From NCBI GenBank assembly GCA_009801015.1, contig VHZZ01001206.1, positions 144,240 to 164,447 on the forward strand: a DNA stretch of 20,208 nt, in the 5' to 3' direction. The translations under genes were made by a program, and so were the position numbers. How positions within the stretch are numbered: position 1 is the stretch's first letter; each line of letters opens with the position of its first letter. Source of the stretch: Silene noctiflora. Taxonomy: Eukaryota > Streptophyta > Magnoliopsida > Caryophyllales > Caryophyllaceae. Of the stretch, positions 19,128-20,208 are shown piece by piece. The notes below the pieces were generated by a model. It was not told where the DNA came from and ran no database searches. It saw only the letters and a program-made list of their open reading frames with translations.

Positions 19128-19204
19128 GGTACCAAGGCCATCTCAGGCCGAGATGGAGTCCAGGGCTGCCCTCTTCGGTCTCTTGGTATCGTCCCACCGA
19201 TATC
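19128..19204. repeat. Nested inverted repeats at the right end of LTR C
   Basis: CCATCTC/GAGATGG (19138-19156) is a perfect 7-bp stem, AGGGC-T-GCCCT (19162-19172) another, and GGTACCAAG/CTTGGTATC (19128-19136 and 19182-19190, 8 of 9 pairs) encloses both. TATCG/CGATA follows at 19187-19202. The minus-strand open frame here is not supported as a gene. Confidence 0.55.
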
Positions 19205-19282
19205 AGACTTGCTCCCACCTTTTGTAACACCCCTACTTACCAAGGAAGCTTGTGCTAGACCTTCCTTGACAACCAAGGGTGC

Positions 19283-19304
19283 TACCATCTCGATTACCCG
19301 AGAT
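19283..19304 (-). other. Dyad near the LTR D terminus (conserved with LTR E)
   Basis: CTCG-ATTACC-CGAG inside TACCATCTCGATTACCCGAG. Compared with LTR E, the last stem pair changes on both sides (G-C to A-T), so pairing is kept. Confidence 0.6.
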
Positions 19305-19700
19305 AAGTACATATCAAATAGACCATTTGAGAACAACACTTTATTAATTTATACATTAAGTGGACGAGAAATATAAAACTACATCACCGGCTATTACAAA
19401 TGAGAAATCTATCGTAACTATACTAATATCGGCGCCATCGGTCTCCCATCCCCAAACACGATTATCACAAACAAGCATCTAATACAGAAACTACACCTGC
19501 AAGTCAGTCTGCTCACCATCCCCGAATGGATCATCACAGTTTTACAAAACAACATGGGGTCAGTGATAGTCTCCTGGGTAGATGCTAGTAAGGTGAGGGA
19601 TGAGTGGTAGGGAGAGATGCGTCGATCTAGGGTTGTGGGGAAGAAAAGGGAAAAGAAAAGAAATAATAAAATGATTCGGGAACCGTAACTTATGCGTAAC

Positions 19701-19710
19701 ATTTAAATAC
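19701..19710 (-). promoter_or_regulatory. Possible TATA box of LTR D
   Basis: Minus strand GCGTATTTAAATG, followed by a pyrimidine-rich stretch (TTCTTTTCCCTTTTCTTCCC) typical of a plant leader. The palindrome cluster at 19724-19795 lies 14-95 bp upstream. Confidence 0.45.
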
Positions 19711-19723
19711 GCCGTCATCGATG

Positions 19724-19795
19724 CACTCGGTCGAGTGCCTGCGTACTCGACCGAGTCCCCTGCACTTGGTTGAGTGCACCACACTCGACCGAGTG
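19724..19795. repeat. Four ACTCGACCGAGT-type palindromes, about 19-21 bp apart
   Basis: CACTCGGTCGAGTG (19724), ACTCGACCGAGT (19745), CACTTGGTTGAGTG (19763) and CACTCGACCGAGTG (19782), with a degenerate half site at 19806-19812. Each is a near-perfect palindrome, and the spacing is close to two turns of the helix. They lie immediately upstream of the TATA-like box on the minus strand. Confidence 0.85.
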
Positions 19796-19904
19796 TCACT
19801 CAGTAGGTCGAGTCCAAGGTCAACAACGACTTCGTCTTGACAATTAAGGTCACACAAGTCAACTATGGTCAGTCAACGGGTCCTCCGAAGGCACGACTAT
19901 TATA

Positions 19905-20208
19905 GTCTTCCCCCCTTAAAAAGAACTTCGTCCTCAAAGTACAACTCCCAACCCCCATGGTTAACGAGTACCAAGGCTTATCTAATAAGGCCCACTACAA
20001 TTTATAACTCATCTAACCATCACCATCCGTAGTCTCAACGCTACGTCAACACCATCCATCCCGTTTGCACATATCACAAAGGCTCGTCTTATCACATTGT
20101 CAATATAATACATGTATACATGTAAGCACCATCACTAGTCACGCAGTTGCATCGCATAAAAGCCTCCTAGGAATTTGTAATGCCGCCAACACAAAATATT
20201 AAAGTCAT
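19905..20208 (-). mobile_element. Polypurine tract and 3' end of the element D body
   Basis: Minus strand reads TACTTTGAGGACGAAGTTC, then CTTTTTAAGGGGGGAAGAC, into the LTR. Translated, YFEDEVLFKGGRL followed by TAA matches the end of plant chromovirus polyproteins (typically FEDEVFFKGGRM). Upstream of this short piece I see no long frame to the window edge, so most of it is 3' non-coding or decayed sequence. Confidence 0.6.

Larger units (their letters stand above)
17885..19222 (+). mobile_element. Family A LTR 'C' (5' part)
   Basis: It starts TGTAACACCCGCGC inside the F LTR, with AGATC as the left flank. It shares with LTRs A and B the TGGGCC zone (18072-18098), the pyrimidine-rich leader, the intron borders (18298, 18389) and the acidic mini-exon. 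Beyond that it is related to B only in patches (TTTTCCGTCTCAYG near 18810, AAATAGGT near 19020). The last part, about 19100-19222, is GC-rich and full of inverted repeats, in the place where B has its palindromic array. No LTR end is seen before LTR D starts at 19223, so C is probably broken by D; the right border is uncertain. Confidence 0.65.
19223..19904 (-). mobile_element. LTR 'D', 3' LTR of a Tekay-like element
   Basis: Plus strand starts TGTAACACCCC and ends TATTATA just before a purine tract read on the minus strand, so this is a minus-strand 3' LTR of 682 bp. The last bases have drifted from the expected ACA. It has the TACCATCTCG...CCGAG dyad 60 bp from its 3' end, as LTR E does, a TATA-like box at 19701-19710 and a palindrome cluster upstream of it. 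A frame on the minus strand (first ATG after the presumed start near 19558, 45 codons, ending at 19418) is Cys/Val/Ile-rich and of no known family. Confidence 0.7.

Noticed and set aside
17885-19222. Treating 17885 onward as a host gene because of its promoter-like leader and intron
   Set aside because: The same arrangement starts with TGTAACACCCG in three places and one copy has LTR ends with a target duplication, so it belongs to a repeat family.
1-20208. tRNA or rRNA genes and hammerhead-type ribozymes
   Set aside because: I saw no cloverleaf-type sequence, no rRNA core motif and no hammerhead core (CTGATGA with a matching GAAAC) by reading.

Overview
This window looks like intergenic, retrotransposon-rich nuclear DNA of a flowering plant. 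It is AT-rich, it has no intact host gene, tRNA or rRNA that I can support, and almost all of it can be assigned to pieces of long terminal repeat (LTR) retrotransposons nested in one another. The GC-rich palindromic motifs inside the LTRs and the Tat/Retand-like gag remind me of Caryophyllaceae (Silene and carnation relatives). That placement is recollection and inference, not something I could test.

Layout, left to right: (1) 1-712, minus strand: 5' part of an LTR of 'family A' (starts TGTAACACCCG). (2) 713-1178: host remnant with an unrecognised broken reading frame and a (TTG)n run. (3) 1179-4372, minus strand: a 3.2 kb LTR ('E') swollen by three tandem 825-bp units, followed at 4373-4621 by the polypurine tract and last stretch of its internal region. 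(4) 4622-17884, minus strand: a Tat/Retand-type element ('F') that organises the window. Its 3' LTR is 4622-7147, its polypurine tract is near 7165-7176, a long non-coding 3' region follows, and then a decayed gag in pieces, a leader, a primer-binding site at 17261-17276 and a 5' LTR from 17280. It has no visible pol, so it was probably non-autonomous.

F carries two later insertions. 'G' (10226 to about 12475, plus strand) is a 2.0 kb LTR with its primer-binding site and about 240 bp of leader; it lies inside gag. 'B' (14272-17062, plus strand) is a family A solo LTR with a perfect TTGCT target duplication; it lies in the leader. The F 5' LTR is cut at 17885 by a third family A LTR ('C'), which runs to about 19222 and is followed by a minus-strand Tekay-like LTR ('D', 19223-19904) and the start of its internal region.

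Two signals deserve most attention. First, all three family A LTRs hold the same intron-exon arrangement ending in a 19-codon acidic reading frame whose stop is kept but written TAG, TAA and TGA. Second, the different LTR families each carry short GC-rich or dyad-symmetric modules (arrays at 15261-15743, 19724-19795 and three sites in G), and one U5 hairpin shared by LTRs E and D shows a compensatory base change at the same distance from the LTR end.
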